Below, piece by piece: positions 16,789-26,436 of a stretch of DNA of 64,000 nt. The position numbers and the translations under genes were made by a program. Each line of letters starts with the position of its first letter. Position 1 is the stretch's first letter. This stretch comes from Candidatus Vicinibacter proximus (GTDB lineage Bacteria > Bacteroidota > Bacteroidia > Chitinophagales > Saprospiraceae). The notes beneath the pieces were generated by a model, which did no database searches, had not been told where the DNA came from, and was given only the letters and a program-made list of their open reading frames with translations. The DNA lies in assembly GCA_016713905.1 (NCBI GenBank), contig JADJOE010000003.1, forward strand, positions 248,001 through 312,000, read 5' to 3'.

Positions 16789-19700
16789 TTATAAAACCTG
16801 CATTTTCTTAACCATCTGCTTAGATCCAAGAGTCACTTTTACAGTGTACATGCCTTTAGAAAGATAATTTACATCAAAGCTTTCTTGTCCGGCTTGTACT
16901 TTAGTGGTATGGGTACGAATAATCTGTCCGATGGAGTTAATAATTTCTACTTTCATGTCTGAGGTGAAAGGAGATTGAACCAGCATTCTGAAATTTCCAT
17001 TATTGGGATTTGGAAGAACTTCGATAGATGAGTTATCTGAAGGGTTATTGGTTGCAGTCAAAACATCAACTACTGTTCTTAATTCTTTTACACAACCTCT
17101 GTCGTTGGTAAGGCTTAACACTACGGTAAACCTACCAGAAGTGGTGTAAGAATGTGATGGATTCGCAACGGTAGATTTTGCAGATTGATCACCAAAATCC
17201 CAGCTATAGCTGTAGTTTCCAGGATTGTTGATACCGAAAGCTACAGTGCCATTAACCGCATTGGAATTTATACTCAGGATTTCTGAAAAATACTCTAATG
17301 GAGAAGTAGAATAATCCGCATTTGCAGGATTGTATTCTGCCCAACAATCAGTCCAGTTGTTTGTGCTAAACGCCCCTACAAATGTAGTTCGCTCAAACCA
17401 AGCAGGAAGTCCTGTAAATTCTGAACCACTTAATGCAGGTGAACTTGCAGTGGGAAGAGGATTTGATTTAGCTGCATAAGGTGCAGTTAAACCGGTTTCC
17501 ATCCAGGTCGCCAACACTCTGTTTTGTTTTACAAATTCATCAGAGATGGTTTTTGTGTTCACAGAGGTGGAGTCAAATAATTTACCGTTTGATGCAAAAA
17601 TATTTCCGCTTAATTTCAGTTCTTTGGAATTCAAGAAGTAGTTTTCACTGTTGCTGCTTTCCAATCTTACACCCGTCGGAAATCCGCCAATAATTGAATT
17701 GACAAGACTCTCTTTAGTGCTTCTTCTAAGATGAATACCTCTTCTGAAATTGGTGTTGAAGGTGGAACTTGAATTTTCTCTAGGGCCGATGATGGTTACA
17801 TTACTGAAGATGGATTGTGATTGGGGAGCGTTTGTAGAACCCTGTGCATCGTTGTCCGCCTCAAATGCGTTTGATCCTGAGATGTCTGCCAGATTTGGAT
17901 CACTGATACCCAAAGCATATTGTACATTTCCCGTAAAACCAAAATCAGTATCAAACATATCATCTATGGTTTTGTAAGCCATCAGATATTTTCCATTCAC
18001 TGTTCCACCAAACCATTCAAAAGCATCATCACCACCAAAACTGGTTTGTACATGTTCTATGGTAGTTGCTGAACCCACACCACCCAGTGTCAAGCTGTTG
18101 GTTTCATTATTGGGCTGAAAGGCGATCCCTGCAAATTCAATACGTACATAGCGCAAGATACCTGAATTGTCTGCATCATTTTGTCCTCCATATTTACCTA
18201 ATACAGGATCCAGACCTCCTTCCACGGTACATTCTCCTCCGGGACAATTTACTTTAGCATTTCCTAGAACCAACAGGCCTCCCCAATCTCCGGGAGCTCT
18301 TTGGCCGGCTGCTTTATTGGATGTAAAAACAATTGGTTTGTTTGGAAGACCATCTGCAATGATTTTTGATCCTCTGGTAATCACCAATGCTGCAGGTTCT
18401 CCTTTAATAATTGTTCCAGCTTCAATGGTTAGTGTTGCATTGTTTTTCACATAGATGAATGCAGTACCGGTAAGTACGTAAATATTTTTGGATTCCCATT
18501 TGGTATCCACTGTAATGTCTGAACTTACCAAAATTACATTTTGTTGAGTGATGATGTCTACCGTTTTGGTAACGGTTTTGGTACAACCTCTAGAGTTGGA
18601 AACTGTTAAAGTTACCGTATACTTTCCTGATTTTTTGTATGTGTATGTTGGATTGGCTTCTGTGGAAGTGCCACCATCACCAAAGACCCAGCTATAGGTA
18701 TAATTAGAAGTTGCCGATGTGGTAAACTTAACTTCACCTGCATTTATTTGAGCATTGATGTTTATTCCTGACTCTATATATTCTAATGGGGATTTGGAAT
18801 AATCTGCATTCACAGGATCCTGCTCACACCAACAATTGGTCCAGTTGCTTGTACCAAAACCTCCTACATAATTTGTTCTTTCAAAAAATGCAGACATAGC
18901 TGCAAAGCTTGAACCACTTAGTGCAGGTGAACCAGTTGCAGGAACCGGGTTAACTATTGCACTGAATGGTGCTGTCAGATTCAATTCTCCATAGGTGTTT
19001 AAAACTCTGTTTTGAAGTCTGAATGAATCAGAGATAATTTGTGTATTAGTAGAGGTTGAATCAAAAAGTTTTCCTACGGAAGCAACGATGTTGTTTCTCA
19101 ATTGCAATTCTTTTGAATTCAAATAATAATTTTCAGAATTAGCACTCTCCAATCTTATTCCTGTTGGAAATCCTGAGATAATTGAGTTTACAATATTTTG
19201 TTGTGTGCTCCTTCTTAGGTGTGCACCTCTTCTGAAGTTTGTATTAAATGTTGAACTTGCATCTTGTCTTGGCCCAATGATGGTCATGTTGCTGAACACT
19301 CCTCTGGAAATCGGAGTATTTGTACTTCCTTGTGCATCATTGTCTGCTTCAAAAGCATTGGATCCTGAAATGTCTGCGAGGTTTGGATCGCTCACCCCAA
19401 GTCCATATTGTACATTTCCTGTAAATCCAAAATCAGTGTCAAACATGTCATCTACTGTTTTGTAAGCGACGAGATATTTTCCATTTACAGTTCCACCAAA
19501 CCACTCAAATGCATCATCGCCACCAAAACTAGTTTGCACGTGATCTATGGTAGTACCTGATCCTACTCCACCTAAAGTCAAACTGTTGGTTTCGTTATTT
19601 GGCTGGAATGCAATTCCTGCGAACTCAACGCGCACATAACGCAATGTACCGGAATTGTCCGCATCGTCCTGTCCACCGTATTTTCCTAATACTGGGTCGA

Positions 19701-20085
19701 GACCACCCTCTACTGTACATTCACCACCAGGACAATTCACTTTGGCTTTTCCCAAGATCAATAGTCCTCCCCAATCTCCCGGAGCTCTTTGCCCTGCCGG
19801 TTTATTTGAAGTAAACACAATGGGTTTTTCTGCTTCACCATTTGCGATAATTTTTGAACCACGAGTGATCACTAATGCTGCAGGATCACCTTTGATAATG
19901 GTCCCGGCTTCAATGGTCAATACTGCATCATTTTTAACATAAATAAAGGATGCCCCCGTCAACACATAGATGTTTTTGGATTCCCATGTAGTATTTCCGG
20001 TAATGTCTGCGTTTACTTGAATCACATTTTGCGCATTCAGTAAAAAAGCAGAAAAAATAAAACTTAAAAGTAATAATCTCTTCAT
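16789..20085 (-). CDS. T9SS type A surface protein with duplicated beta-helix-like module and PKD domains
   Basis: 1098 residues. A signal peptide (MKRLLLLSFIFSAFLLNAQ) is followed by two copies of a module of about 420 residues (starting NVIQVNADITGNTTWESKN and NVILVSSDITVDTKWESKN). Each is rich in Gly, Asn and Asp, has an Asp-rich segment (GGDDAFEWFGGTVNGKYL, SNAFEADNDAQGS) and is followed by a PKD-like domain (YSWVFGDGG; YSWDFGDQS). The end is a type A sorting domain (PNPNNGNFRMLV, SKGMYTVKVTLGS). Copies are about 80% alike by eye, so duplication is recent. It is probably a calcium-binding surface protein. The TonB receptor upstream on the same strand is a likely partner; its own -7 box TAATTTTG is at 20136-20129. 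Confidence 0.85.
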   Translation of the reverse strand: MKRLLLLSFIFSAFLLNAQNVIQVNADITGNTTWESKNIYVLTGASFIYVKNDAVLTIEAGTIIKGDPAALVITRGSKIIANGEAEKPIVFTSNKPAGQRAPGDWGGLLILGKAKVNCPGGECTVEGGLDPVLGKYGGQDDADNSGTLRYVRVEFAGIAFQPNNETNSLTLGGVGSGTTIDHVQTSFGGDDAFEWFGGTVNGKYLVAYKTVDDMFDTDFGFTGNVQYGLGVSDPNLADISGSNAFEADNDAQGSTNTPISRGVFSNMTIIGPRQDASSTFNTNFRRGAHLRRSTQQNIVNSIISGFPTGIRLESANSENYYLNSKELQLRNNIVASVGKLFDSTSTNTQIISDSFRLQNRVLNTYGELNLTAPFSAIVNPVPATGSPALSGSSFAAMSAFFERTNYVGGFGTSNWTNCWCEQDPVNADYSKSPLEYIESGININAQINAGEVKFTTSATSNYTYSWVFGDGGTSTEANPTYTYKKSGKYTVTLTVSNSRGCTKTVTKTVDIITQQNVILVSSDITVDTKWESKNIYVLTGTAFIYVKNNATLTIEAGTIIKGEPAALVITRGSKIIADGLPNKPIVFTSNKAAGQRAPGDWGGLLVLGNAKVNCPGGECTVEGGLDPVLGKYGGQNDADNSGILRYVRIEFAGIAFQPNNETNSLTLGGVGSATTIEHVQTSFGGDDAFEWFGGTVNGKYLMAYKTIDDMFDTDFGFTGNVQYALGISDPNLADISGSNAFEADNDAQGSTNAPQSQSIFSNVTIIGPRENSSSTFNTNFRRGIHLRRSTKESLVNSIIGGFPTGVRLESSNSENYFLNSKELKLSGNIFASNGKLFDSTSVNTKTISDEFVKQNRVLATWMETGLTAPYAAKSNPLPTASSPALSGSEFTGLPAWFERTTFVGAFSTNNWTDCWAEYNPANADYSTSPLEYFSEILSINSNAVNGTVAFGINNPGNYSYSWDFGDQSAKSTVANPSHSYTTSGRFTVVLSLTNDRGCVKELRTVVDVLTATNNPSDNSSIEVLPNPNNGNFRMLVQSPFTSDMKVEIINSIGQIIRTHTTKVQAGQESFDVNYLSKGMYTVKVTLGSKQMVKKMQVL

Positions 20086-20300
20086 AGATAGATTTTTAGA
20101 TAAATTAAAATTCTCAATCTTTTCACTGCAAAATTACGACAGGCCTATGCGGGAATTGTGTCTTCAGTGTTACCAAATGGTTACTAAATCTTTTCTGCAA
20201 TATTAATTTTTACAAAACGGTGGGTGGTGTGAAATAATATTGCCTTTTAATGGAAACAATTTTGAAGTTAACATTTTCAAAAAAAAAAATAATTCATCTT

Positions 20301-20347
20301 AAAAAAAATAACGGCTGCCCATCTGCATGGACAACCGTTAAAAAAAA
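20301..20347. terminator. Bidirectional-looking terminator between the T9SS gene and the TonB receptor
   Basis: A hairpin TAACGG...CCGTTA (20309-20340, three small mismatches, loop CTGC) with eight A on the left and seven on the right. On the minus strand it follows the stop of the TonB receptor gene at 20363 and provides its U-tail. Confidence 0.85.
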
Positions 20348-20362
20348 GTGTTGAAATGTATC

Positions 20363-23131
20363 TTACTTAATCGTATAAGTTAATCCTAAGGAATAGTTTG
20401 TGCCAAAAGTATTTTGCAGTATAACAGTGTCGTCTGCATCATATTTTTTGGAATCATTCTGATCCTGATAAAATGTAAACGGTTGATTAAATAAATCTGA
20501 AACCGTAAATTTAATTTGAAAGTTTTTGCCCAACATTTGAGAAATCTGGAGATCAAACAAGTCTCTTGGTGCCTCATAAGTATCCTGATAACCATTGCTT
20601 CCTACTAACCAAATTCTCCTTCCAATTCTGTTATACAAAATATTGACTGCTAATCCCAGATCCGGATGTTGATAGGATAATCCAAAATTGATCAGGTATG
20701 GAGATTGTCCTTGGAGTGGGCGTTCTGACTGATTTTGACCAGCAAATTTACTTAAGTCAACCATTGAGTTTATCCAGGCCAGATTAGTTCTGAATTGAAA
20801 ATTATTTAAGCTTGGAGTTATTTGTCCTAGATTATAACGTGCTTCAAATTCAACACCATAATTGGAAGCTGCATCTGCATTGGTAAAGAGAAAATTTCTG
20901 GTACCTGCGCCTAATGTCTCATACAATTGCTCAACAGGATTCTTGAATTTTTTTACAAAAGCTGAGGCACTGATGTGTTGTCCTGAACTAAAGAATTTCT
21001 CAAATTTTAAATCGTAATTCATAATTTGAGTACGCTTAAGATTTGGATTTCCTACAATTGCTGCGGATAAATTGAAGTCATAAAAGGAGAATGGAGCAAG
21101 CTCTCTGAAGTTTGGTCGAACCACAGTTTGACTTCCGGATAATCGAAGATTGGAAGTTTCGTTGATTTTATAAACCAAATTGACGGAAGGAAGAAAATCA
21201 TAAACCTGACTGTTTATAGAAATAGGACTTCCACCATATTCATAAGTGTTCAATTTTTGATTGAAGGCTTCCAGGCGTAGTCCACCGATAAACCTGATCT
21301 TGTCTCCAAAAAAATGATGGTCTAACATTGCATATCCACCAATATTTGCAGAAGAAGCGTCGTAAGAATCATTTGGGTTGGTGGATTCTTTCAATACAAA
21401 ACCGTTTTCATTGATGTTTTTGTGATCTAGAATGTCCCCAATTCCTTGGGTAAGCAATTCCTGTGCAACATAATTTCTGGAATAAGTATAACCAAAAACA
21501 CGGGCATCAAAACTGCGGTCTCTCATATCTGAAAATGCGCCAAACTTGATTTGATTTTGATCATTTCCACGTATAGGTAAACTTAAATCTATTCTTCCGG
21601 TGTACAGTTTTTCTGCCTGATCTGAATAGAATCTTCCGGCGTAATTAGGGGAAGGTGCTCCAATGGGAATGTATGCATAGTATGGATCGGTAGGTTCGGC
21701 ATCATCGTTCTTAATGTAAGTCATTCTTCTGTACGATGGAGTGTTTCGATTGATTTCTGATCTGGACAAAGCCCACTTTAAAAGGGTTCCGGACTTACTG
21801 ATTTCATGTTCACCGATGAGTTGATTCGTGAAAAGGAAAGTACTGGTATACAGCATGGAATATGCCTTTATCTGACGTGTTTGTTCAATATCATGACCTA
21901 TTCTTTCAATATATTGATCGTCACCGATAACGGTCATCAAATTGTTTAAAGAAATTTTATTTCTGCTGTTTAGACTGAGCGTTGCATTCAATAATCCAGC
22001 GTTGTTGTATTGCTTTTTATACTGCGCATCTTGATAAGCATAAAGCTGAGTCTTGTCAATGTTAAAGTCGTTTCTTTCAATCTGCAGAATTCGGTTGGTG
22101 TTTTGGTAACTCAGTGCGCCAAGGATGCCTAATTTTTTACCGAAAACATTAAAATTTTTCCCTGCCGATAACTGTAGATTTTGAGAAGGCATCATTGAAC
22201 TGTAGTTATTCACTTTCCAGTCATTTGCCACCAATCTTGAATTTTCATATCTGGTCGAATTATTACTCAAAGCTTCTTTGGTGACATTCGGATCAAGACT
22301 TCTTTTGGTTTTATCATACCCTAACCAATCGGTATTCCCCCCTTCGTAAAAGTTGTAGGATTTAAAGGTAGAGATAGAATTTATTCCTGTGCCAACTGTC
22401 ATTTCCACAAAGGGGTTTTCCGATACCTCCTTTGTGTTCACCTGAACAATTCCTCCAGCAAATTCACCCGGCAAGTCCGGAGTGGCGGTTTTATAAATAA
22501 CCAGATTGGTTAGCACGCTCGAAGGGAAAAGGTCAAAGTTGAAGGATCGGCGATCGGGTTCTGTACTTGGCAGTACATTTGCATTTAACAGAGCATTGTT
22601 ATACCTGTCTGCAAGTCCTCGTATGATCACAAATTTATTTTCCTGAATACTTGCGCCACTTACTCTTTTTAAAACATCACTGGTATTCCTGTCCGGGCTC
22701 TTTTTAATATCTTCATTTGAAATCCCACTCACCATGGAGGAGGATTTTTGTTGGAGCAAGGTAATGGCGGAGGCATTTTGCTTGTTTACTTTTCCTATCA
22801 CCACCACATCGGCTAAAACAGTAGATTCTTCTTCCAGATCCCAGGATTCTTCAATTTTTGAATCCTTGTCCAAAGTATATTCTTTGGTGACTTTTTTATA
22901 GCCAATATAATTTATGGCGACGGTCAGCTTCCCTGCAGTCAAATTTCGAAGAGTGAATTTACCATCAAAATCGGATGTGGTACCTGTTTGACTGCCTTCC
23001 ACCATAATGGTAGCCCCGATAATGGGCTCTTTTGTAGTTTTGTCCAGGATGGTTCCTTGAATGGTTGCACTTTGTGCATACATGCTCAGGGTGGTAATGA
23101 GCAGGATTAAAATCAATTTACATTTCAACAT
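20363..23131 (-). CDS. TonB-dependent receptor with carboxypeptidase-regulatory N-domain
   Basis: 922 residues. A signal peptide (MLKCKLILILLITTLSMYAQ) leads into a carboxypeptidase-regulatory-like domain (TIQGTILDKTTKEPIIGATI to about 110), a plug domain (DVLKRVSGASIQENKFVIIRGLADRYNNALLN) and a C-terminal 22-strand barrel ending in YSLGLTYTIK. It imports an unknown ligand across the outer membrane using TonB-ExbBD energy. The plug retains the RVSG and IRGL motifs. The gene is followed by its own terminator and then the duplicated T9SS protein, a pairing like surface-capture protein plus receptor. A promoter box TATCTTTG is at 23162-23155. No SusD partner is present, so a glycan-PUL role is not supported. 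Confidence 0.92.
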   Translation of the reverse strand: MLKCKLILILLITTLSMYAQSATIQGTILDKTTKEPIIGATIMVEGSQTGTTSDFDGKFTLRNLTAGKLTVAINYIGYKKVTKEYTLDKDSKIEESWDLEEESTVLADVVVIGKVNKQNASAITLLQQKSSSMVSGISNEDIKKSPDRNTSDVLKRVSGASIQENKFVIIRGLADRYNNALLNANVLPSTEPDRRSFNFDLFPSSVLTNLVIYKTATPDLPGEFAGGIVQVNTKEVSENPFVEMTVGTGINSISTFKSYNFYEGGNTDWLGYDKTKRSLDPNVTKEALSNNSTRYENSRLVANDWKVNNYSSMMPSQNLQLSAGKNFNVFGKKLGILGALSYQNTNRILQIERNDFNIDKTQLYAYQDAQYKKQYNNAGLLNATLSLNSRNKISLNNLMTVIGDDQYIERIGHDIEQTRQIKAYSMLYTSTFLFTNQLIGEHEISKSGTLLKWALSRSEINRNTPSYRRMTYIKNDDAEPTDPYYAYIPIGAPSPNYAGRFYSDQAEKLYTGRIDLSLPIRGNDQNQIKFGAFSDMRDRSFDARVFGYTYSRNYVAQELLTQGIGDILDHKNINENGFVLKESTNPNDSYDASSANIGGYAMLDHHFFGDKIRFIGGLRLEAFNQKLNTYEYGGSPISINSQVYDFLPSVNLVYKINETSNLRLSGSQTVVRPNFRELAPFSFYDFNLSAAIVGNPNLKRTQIMNYDLKFEKFFSSGQHISASAFVKKFKNPVEQLYETLGAGTRNFLFTNADAASNYGVEFEARYNLGQITPSLNNFQFRTNLAWINSMVDLSKFAGQNQSERPLQGQSPYLINFGLSYQHPDLGLAVNILYNRIGRRIWLVGSNGYQDTYEAPRDLFDLQISQMLGKNFQIKFTVSDLFNQPFTFYQDQNDSKKYDADDTVILQNTFGTNYSLGLTYTIK

Positions 23132-23154
23132 TTTATTCCAAATTATTTACCCTG

Positions 23155-23162
23155 CAAAGATA
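23155..23162 (-). promoter_or_regulatory. -7 box (TATCTTTG) of the TonB receptor gene
   Basis: CAAAGATA on the plus strand is TATCTTTG on the minus strand, in the context CGTATCTTTGC, 23 nt before the start codon. It is the same octamer found in every CRISPR repeat. No clear -33 TTTG is seen. Confidence 0.6.
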
Positions 23163-23332
23163 CGAAGAGGCCTGCCAGTGGGCATTTTGCGAAGATTAAC
23201 TTATCAATAACTCTATGTTAAATCAATGTGACCAAATTGTTACCAAAGGGAAATTTCTATCCTTGCGCCATCAGATATTCAGTTATTTCATATATATATA
23301 AGGTAAATATGTAATTTTACAGGTAAATTGGT

Positions 23333-23812
23333 ATGGAGATGAACAAAAGGAATTTTAAGGAACCCCAGGCGCTCAACGATGTAGCAGACTTTCATGATTT
23401 GTTTGATATGCCTGTCTTGACAGAGCCTGCGATACCATCTTTAGAAAGGTGTAATTTAAGACTGGCACTTTTGGAAGAGGAACTTAGAGAGCTACGCGAA
23501 GGAATTGAAACAAATGATCTCAGGGAAATTGCAGATGCTTTGTGCGATTTGCAATATGTATTGTCGGGTGCCATTTTGGAATTTGGTCTGGCAAGTAAAT
23601 TCAAAGAACTTTTTGATGAGGTGCAAAGATCCAATATGAGTAAGGCATGTAATACTTATGAAGAAGCCCTCGCAACCCAGGAAAAATATTTTAGTGAAAA
23701 GGGCACTGTGTCAGAAATCAAAACCAAAGGATCCCAATTCCTTGTATACCGAAAAGAAGATGGAAAAGTATTGAAATCCATAGCCTATAACCCTGCAGAT
23801 CTAAAATTGTAA
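23333..23812 (+). CDS. MazG-like / phosphoribosyl-ATP pyrophosphohydrolase-like protein
   Basis: 159 residues. The helical NTP-pyrophosphohydrolase signature is visible: LLEEELRELREGIETNDLREIADALCDLQ shows the EExxE pair followed by ExxD metal ligands (about residues 48-75). Such enzymes cleave nucleoside triphosphates to monophosphate and pyrophosphate; the substrate here is unknown. About 25 residues precede the domain (residues 1-40 include FHDLFDMPVLTEP) and a beta tail follows (SQFLVYRKEDGKVLKSIAYNPADLKL). It heads a plus-strand series (DUF4403-like, aroB, PBP) without an obvious common theme. House-cleaning of damaged nucleotides is the usual role of the family. Confidence 0.8.
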   Translation: MEMNKRNFKEPQALNDVADFHDLFDMPVLTEPAIPSLERCNLRLALLEEELRELREGIETNDLREIADALCDLQYVLSGAILEFGLASKFKELFDEVQRSNMSKACNTYEEALATQEKYFSEKGTVSEIKTKGSQFLVYRKEDGKVLKSIAYNPADLKL

Positions 23813-23879
23813 AGGAAGATTTTATACTTGGTTTCACATGTTATACAATTTTATCAGGTTTACTTAGTTTATAAGGTAC

Positions 23880-25286
23880 ATGATGAAAAAGTCAGTCTTG
23901 CCTACAAACAACACATGCAATTTTATTTTTTGGTTGGGCCTCATGAGTTTGAATTTCTTTATGTGGTCCTGCAGTAAAAAAATGGCTCCACCGGTTAAAG
24001 ATCCACAACAGATTATGAATCTGAAAAGAATTCCTATATCAGCTGTTAATTTCAACATAAGCATTTCTGATTATGAATTGAATCGGGTAGTGAATGAGTT
24101 GGTCAACTCTACCATCGGAGATGGACTTGTTTTGGAAGATGGGTATAAATGCAAAGCCAGACTAGCCAGCCAAATGCAAGTACAGGCGGTAGACAACACC
24201 ATCCATCTTACACTTCCAATCGATTTGGAGATTCAGCCCCGCTCACAAATAAGTCAGGTGAAAGCAATTGGACAGTTGGAACTTAATCTTGTCAACAAAT
24301 TAGATATTTTTAACAACCAGATTTTAAGCAGAACGGATTTAATCGAATATCGATGGTTGAAAAAACCGGTTCTGAAAGTGTACGGACTTCCAATCCCGAT
24401 AGAACCAATTGCCAATCAGATCGTCAAAAGATACAAATCTGAATTGTGCTCTAAACTGGATCAAACACTGGTCAAAAATCTTGATCTGAGTAAAATTAAA
24501 AAATCTGTACAACAGTTTTTTTTAACTCCTTTTTATTCAACAGAGGATAACATCATTCACGTATATTCCAGTCCGGTAGAACTGGCTTTGGGGCCGGCTA
24601 GTTATCGAAACAACGAAATTTCCTTGCCGGTACTGATCTATCTCGAAAACGTTATTGCAGAAAGTAAACCGGATGAATTATACAACGATCTCACATTTTC
24701 AATGCGACCTTATGTAGAAGAAAGCAGCTTGTTTTATTTGCAATCCAGAATTCCGGTAAATTACCTTGAAATTCTGACTAAAGAATCAGTTGAAAATCAG
24801 GAATTCGGCTCAGGCATGGCCAGAATAAAAATTACTTCACTGCAACTTTCCGGTTTAGAAGAAAAGGTGTCCGTACGATTTAACTCATCAGGTGCATTCA
24901 ATGGTAGATTTCTGATGACCTTTGTTCCTGCATTTAATCAGGAAAATAAACAAATAGAACTAAAAGAACTAAACCTTAAAGTAGAAAATGGAAAATCAAT
25001 CAATAAAGCAATTTTTTCTCTAGTTAAAGGTATAGCAGAAAGTAAAATTAAAAATACCCTTGAAGGACAATTGAATGAAATGCTGATGGATTATAAAAAA
25101 TCTATTCAAACACTTCTGGAAGACAAGGAATTGGTACATGGATTAAACATGAATGGTGAGTTGGAAGATTTCAACATCAGAGATTTTTATTTCATAGAGA
25201 ACAGAATGTATTTTAATCTTGAGTCAAAACTCAAGTTGAAGCTTAAAGTTAACTATGTTGATCCAATGAAAATTCTTAGAAAATAG
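23880..25286 (+). CDS. DUF4403-like lipoprotein
   Basis: 468 residues. After a hydrophobic segment (FIFWLGLMSLNFFMWSC) the sequence runs into SKKMAPP; the Cys of WSC is a plausible lipidation site, so it should be an envelope lipoprotein. The body alternates predicted strands and amphipathic helices (ISDYELNRVVNELVNSTIGDG, VQAVDNTIHLTLPIDLEI, then a second similar half). This resembles the DUF4403 family, whose function is unknown. The N-terminus could start at either of two consecutive Met. It is 67 bp after the MazG-like gene and 62 bp before aroB. Confidence 0.7.
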   Translation: MMKKSVLPTNNTCNFIFWLGLMSLNFFMWSCSKKMAPPVKDPQQIMNLKRIPISAVNFNISISDYELNRVVNELVNSTIGDGLVLEDGYKCKARLASQMQVQAVDNTIHLTLPIDLEIQPRSQISQVKAIGQLELNLVNKLDIFNNQILSRTDLIEYRWLKKPVLKVYGLPIPIEPIANQIVKRYKSELCSKLDQTLVKNLDLSKIKKSVQQFFLTPFYSTEDNIIHVYSSPVELALGPASYRNNEISLPVLIYLENVIAESKPDELYNDLTFSMRPYVEESSLFYLQSRIPVNYLEILTKESVENQEFGSGMARIKITSLQLSGLEEKVSVRFNSSGAFNGRFLMTFVPAFNQENKQIELKELNLKVENGKSINKAIFSLVKGIAESKIKNTLEGQLNEMLMDYKKSIQTLLEDKELVHGLNMNGELEDFNIRDFYFIENRMYFNLESKLKLKLKVNYVDPMKILRK

Positions 25287-25348
25287 ATTTCCGTTTTCTG
25301 CCTTCAAAGAACTTTCAAAACCTTACCTTGCAGCCCTAATCCAAACAC

Positions 25349-26407
25349 ATGTCAGGTACACCATTTGCGGATAGCTTAATTTTTTTTCAACAACCCTGGG
25401 AACGGCTGTCTTCCATATTATCCAGGACTTCATATTCCAGGATTTTGATTGTTTGTGACGCCAATACAAGTAGGCATTGTCTGCCTTTTATGATGGGTCA
25501 ATTAAACTTAGAGAATCCCTTGATTTTTGAATTGCCCATTGGAGAGCATTCCAAAAGTCTTGCCGAATGCGAACGTTTTTGGCGTTTTGCTTTGGAAAAT
25601 GGGGTAGATCGCAAGACTGTCTGTTTGGCAGTTGGAGGTGGTGTTGTTACGGACTTTACCGGATTTTGTACTTCCGTTTTATTAAGAGGAATCGATTGTA
25701 TTTATATTCCCACCAGTTTGATGGGTATGGCAGATGCAGCCTTAGGCGGAAAAACCGGGATTAATTTCATGCAGTTCAAAAATCAAATAGGTCTTTTCAA
25801 ATTACCAAAAGCTATATTGATTGAACCGGCTTTTTTAAATACGCTATCGGAGGCAGAATTAAAAAATGGATTCGTAGAGATAATCAAACACTCCTTGATT
25901 CAGGATCCTCCTTTCTGGGAAGAACTCAGACAAAGACCGGGATTGCCGGACAGAGAAATCCTACCCGAACTGATCAGAAAATCTGTCCGTTTTAAAATGG
26001 AAATTGTGCAGAAAGATTTTTACGAAACCGGCTTACGACAAATCCTAAATTTTGGACACAGTTTTGGACATGCCTTAGAAGGGATGTTGTTGGATAGTAC
26101 AGATGAGCTGTTACATGGACAAGCTGTAGCCTTTGGGATTATTTATGAATCCTGGCTTTCAGCCCAGAAGTTTACTTGGAGACCTCAGTGGTTTCCACAA
26201 ATTAAAGAGATGATGTTACCATTTATTGGAGAGTGGAGACCAGAACCAGAAGACTTTCCTACAATTTTGAAATGGATGTCAGTGGATAAAAAAAATCAAC
26301 ATGGTAAAATCATTATGACTTTACTGGAACGTCCGGGGCTGCCGAAATTTGGTGTAGAAGTGAATGCCGATATGGTGAATAAAACTTTGGAAGACTGCAA
26401 TTTTTAA
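25349..26407 (+). CDS. aroB: 3-dehydroquinate synthase
   Basis: 352 residues. It converts DAHP to 3-dehydroquinate, the second step of the shikimate pathway, using NAD+ and a divalent metal. The NAD site GGGVVTDFTGFCTSVLLRG, the PTSLMGMADAALGGKTGIN segment, the metal ligand region NGFVEIIKHSLI and NFGHSFGHALE are all present. GEHSKSL near residue 70 is also typical. The start MSGTPFADSL gives normal length. PBP1A follows 29 bp later, so co-transcription is likely. Confidence 0.95.
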   Translation: MSGTPFADSLIFFQQPWERLSSILSRTSYSRILIVCDANTSRHCLPFMMGQLNLENPLIFELPIGEHSKSLAECERFWRFALENGVDRKTVCLAVGGGVVTDFTGFCTSVLLRGIDCIYIPTSLMGMADAALGGKTGINFMQFKNQIGLFKLPKAILIEPAFLNTLSEAELKNGFVEIIKHSLIQDPPFWEELRQRPGLPDREILPELIRKSVRFKMEIVQKDFYETGLRQILNFGHSFGHALEGMLLDSTDELLHGQAVAFGIIYESWLSAQKFTWRPQWFPQIKEMMLPFIGEWRPEPEDFPTILKWMSVDKKNQHGKIIMTLLERPGLPKFGVEVNADMVNKTLEDCNF

Positions 26408-26436
26408 ACGAAATTTGCAGTTGAATTTTAATTTGA

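Noticed and set aside
16619..16790. Short inverted repeats ATTAGCTAATTT as ends of a small mobile element
   Set aside because: No target-site duplication, and the interval is only a convergent intergenic region with a normal terminator.
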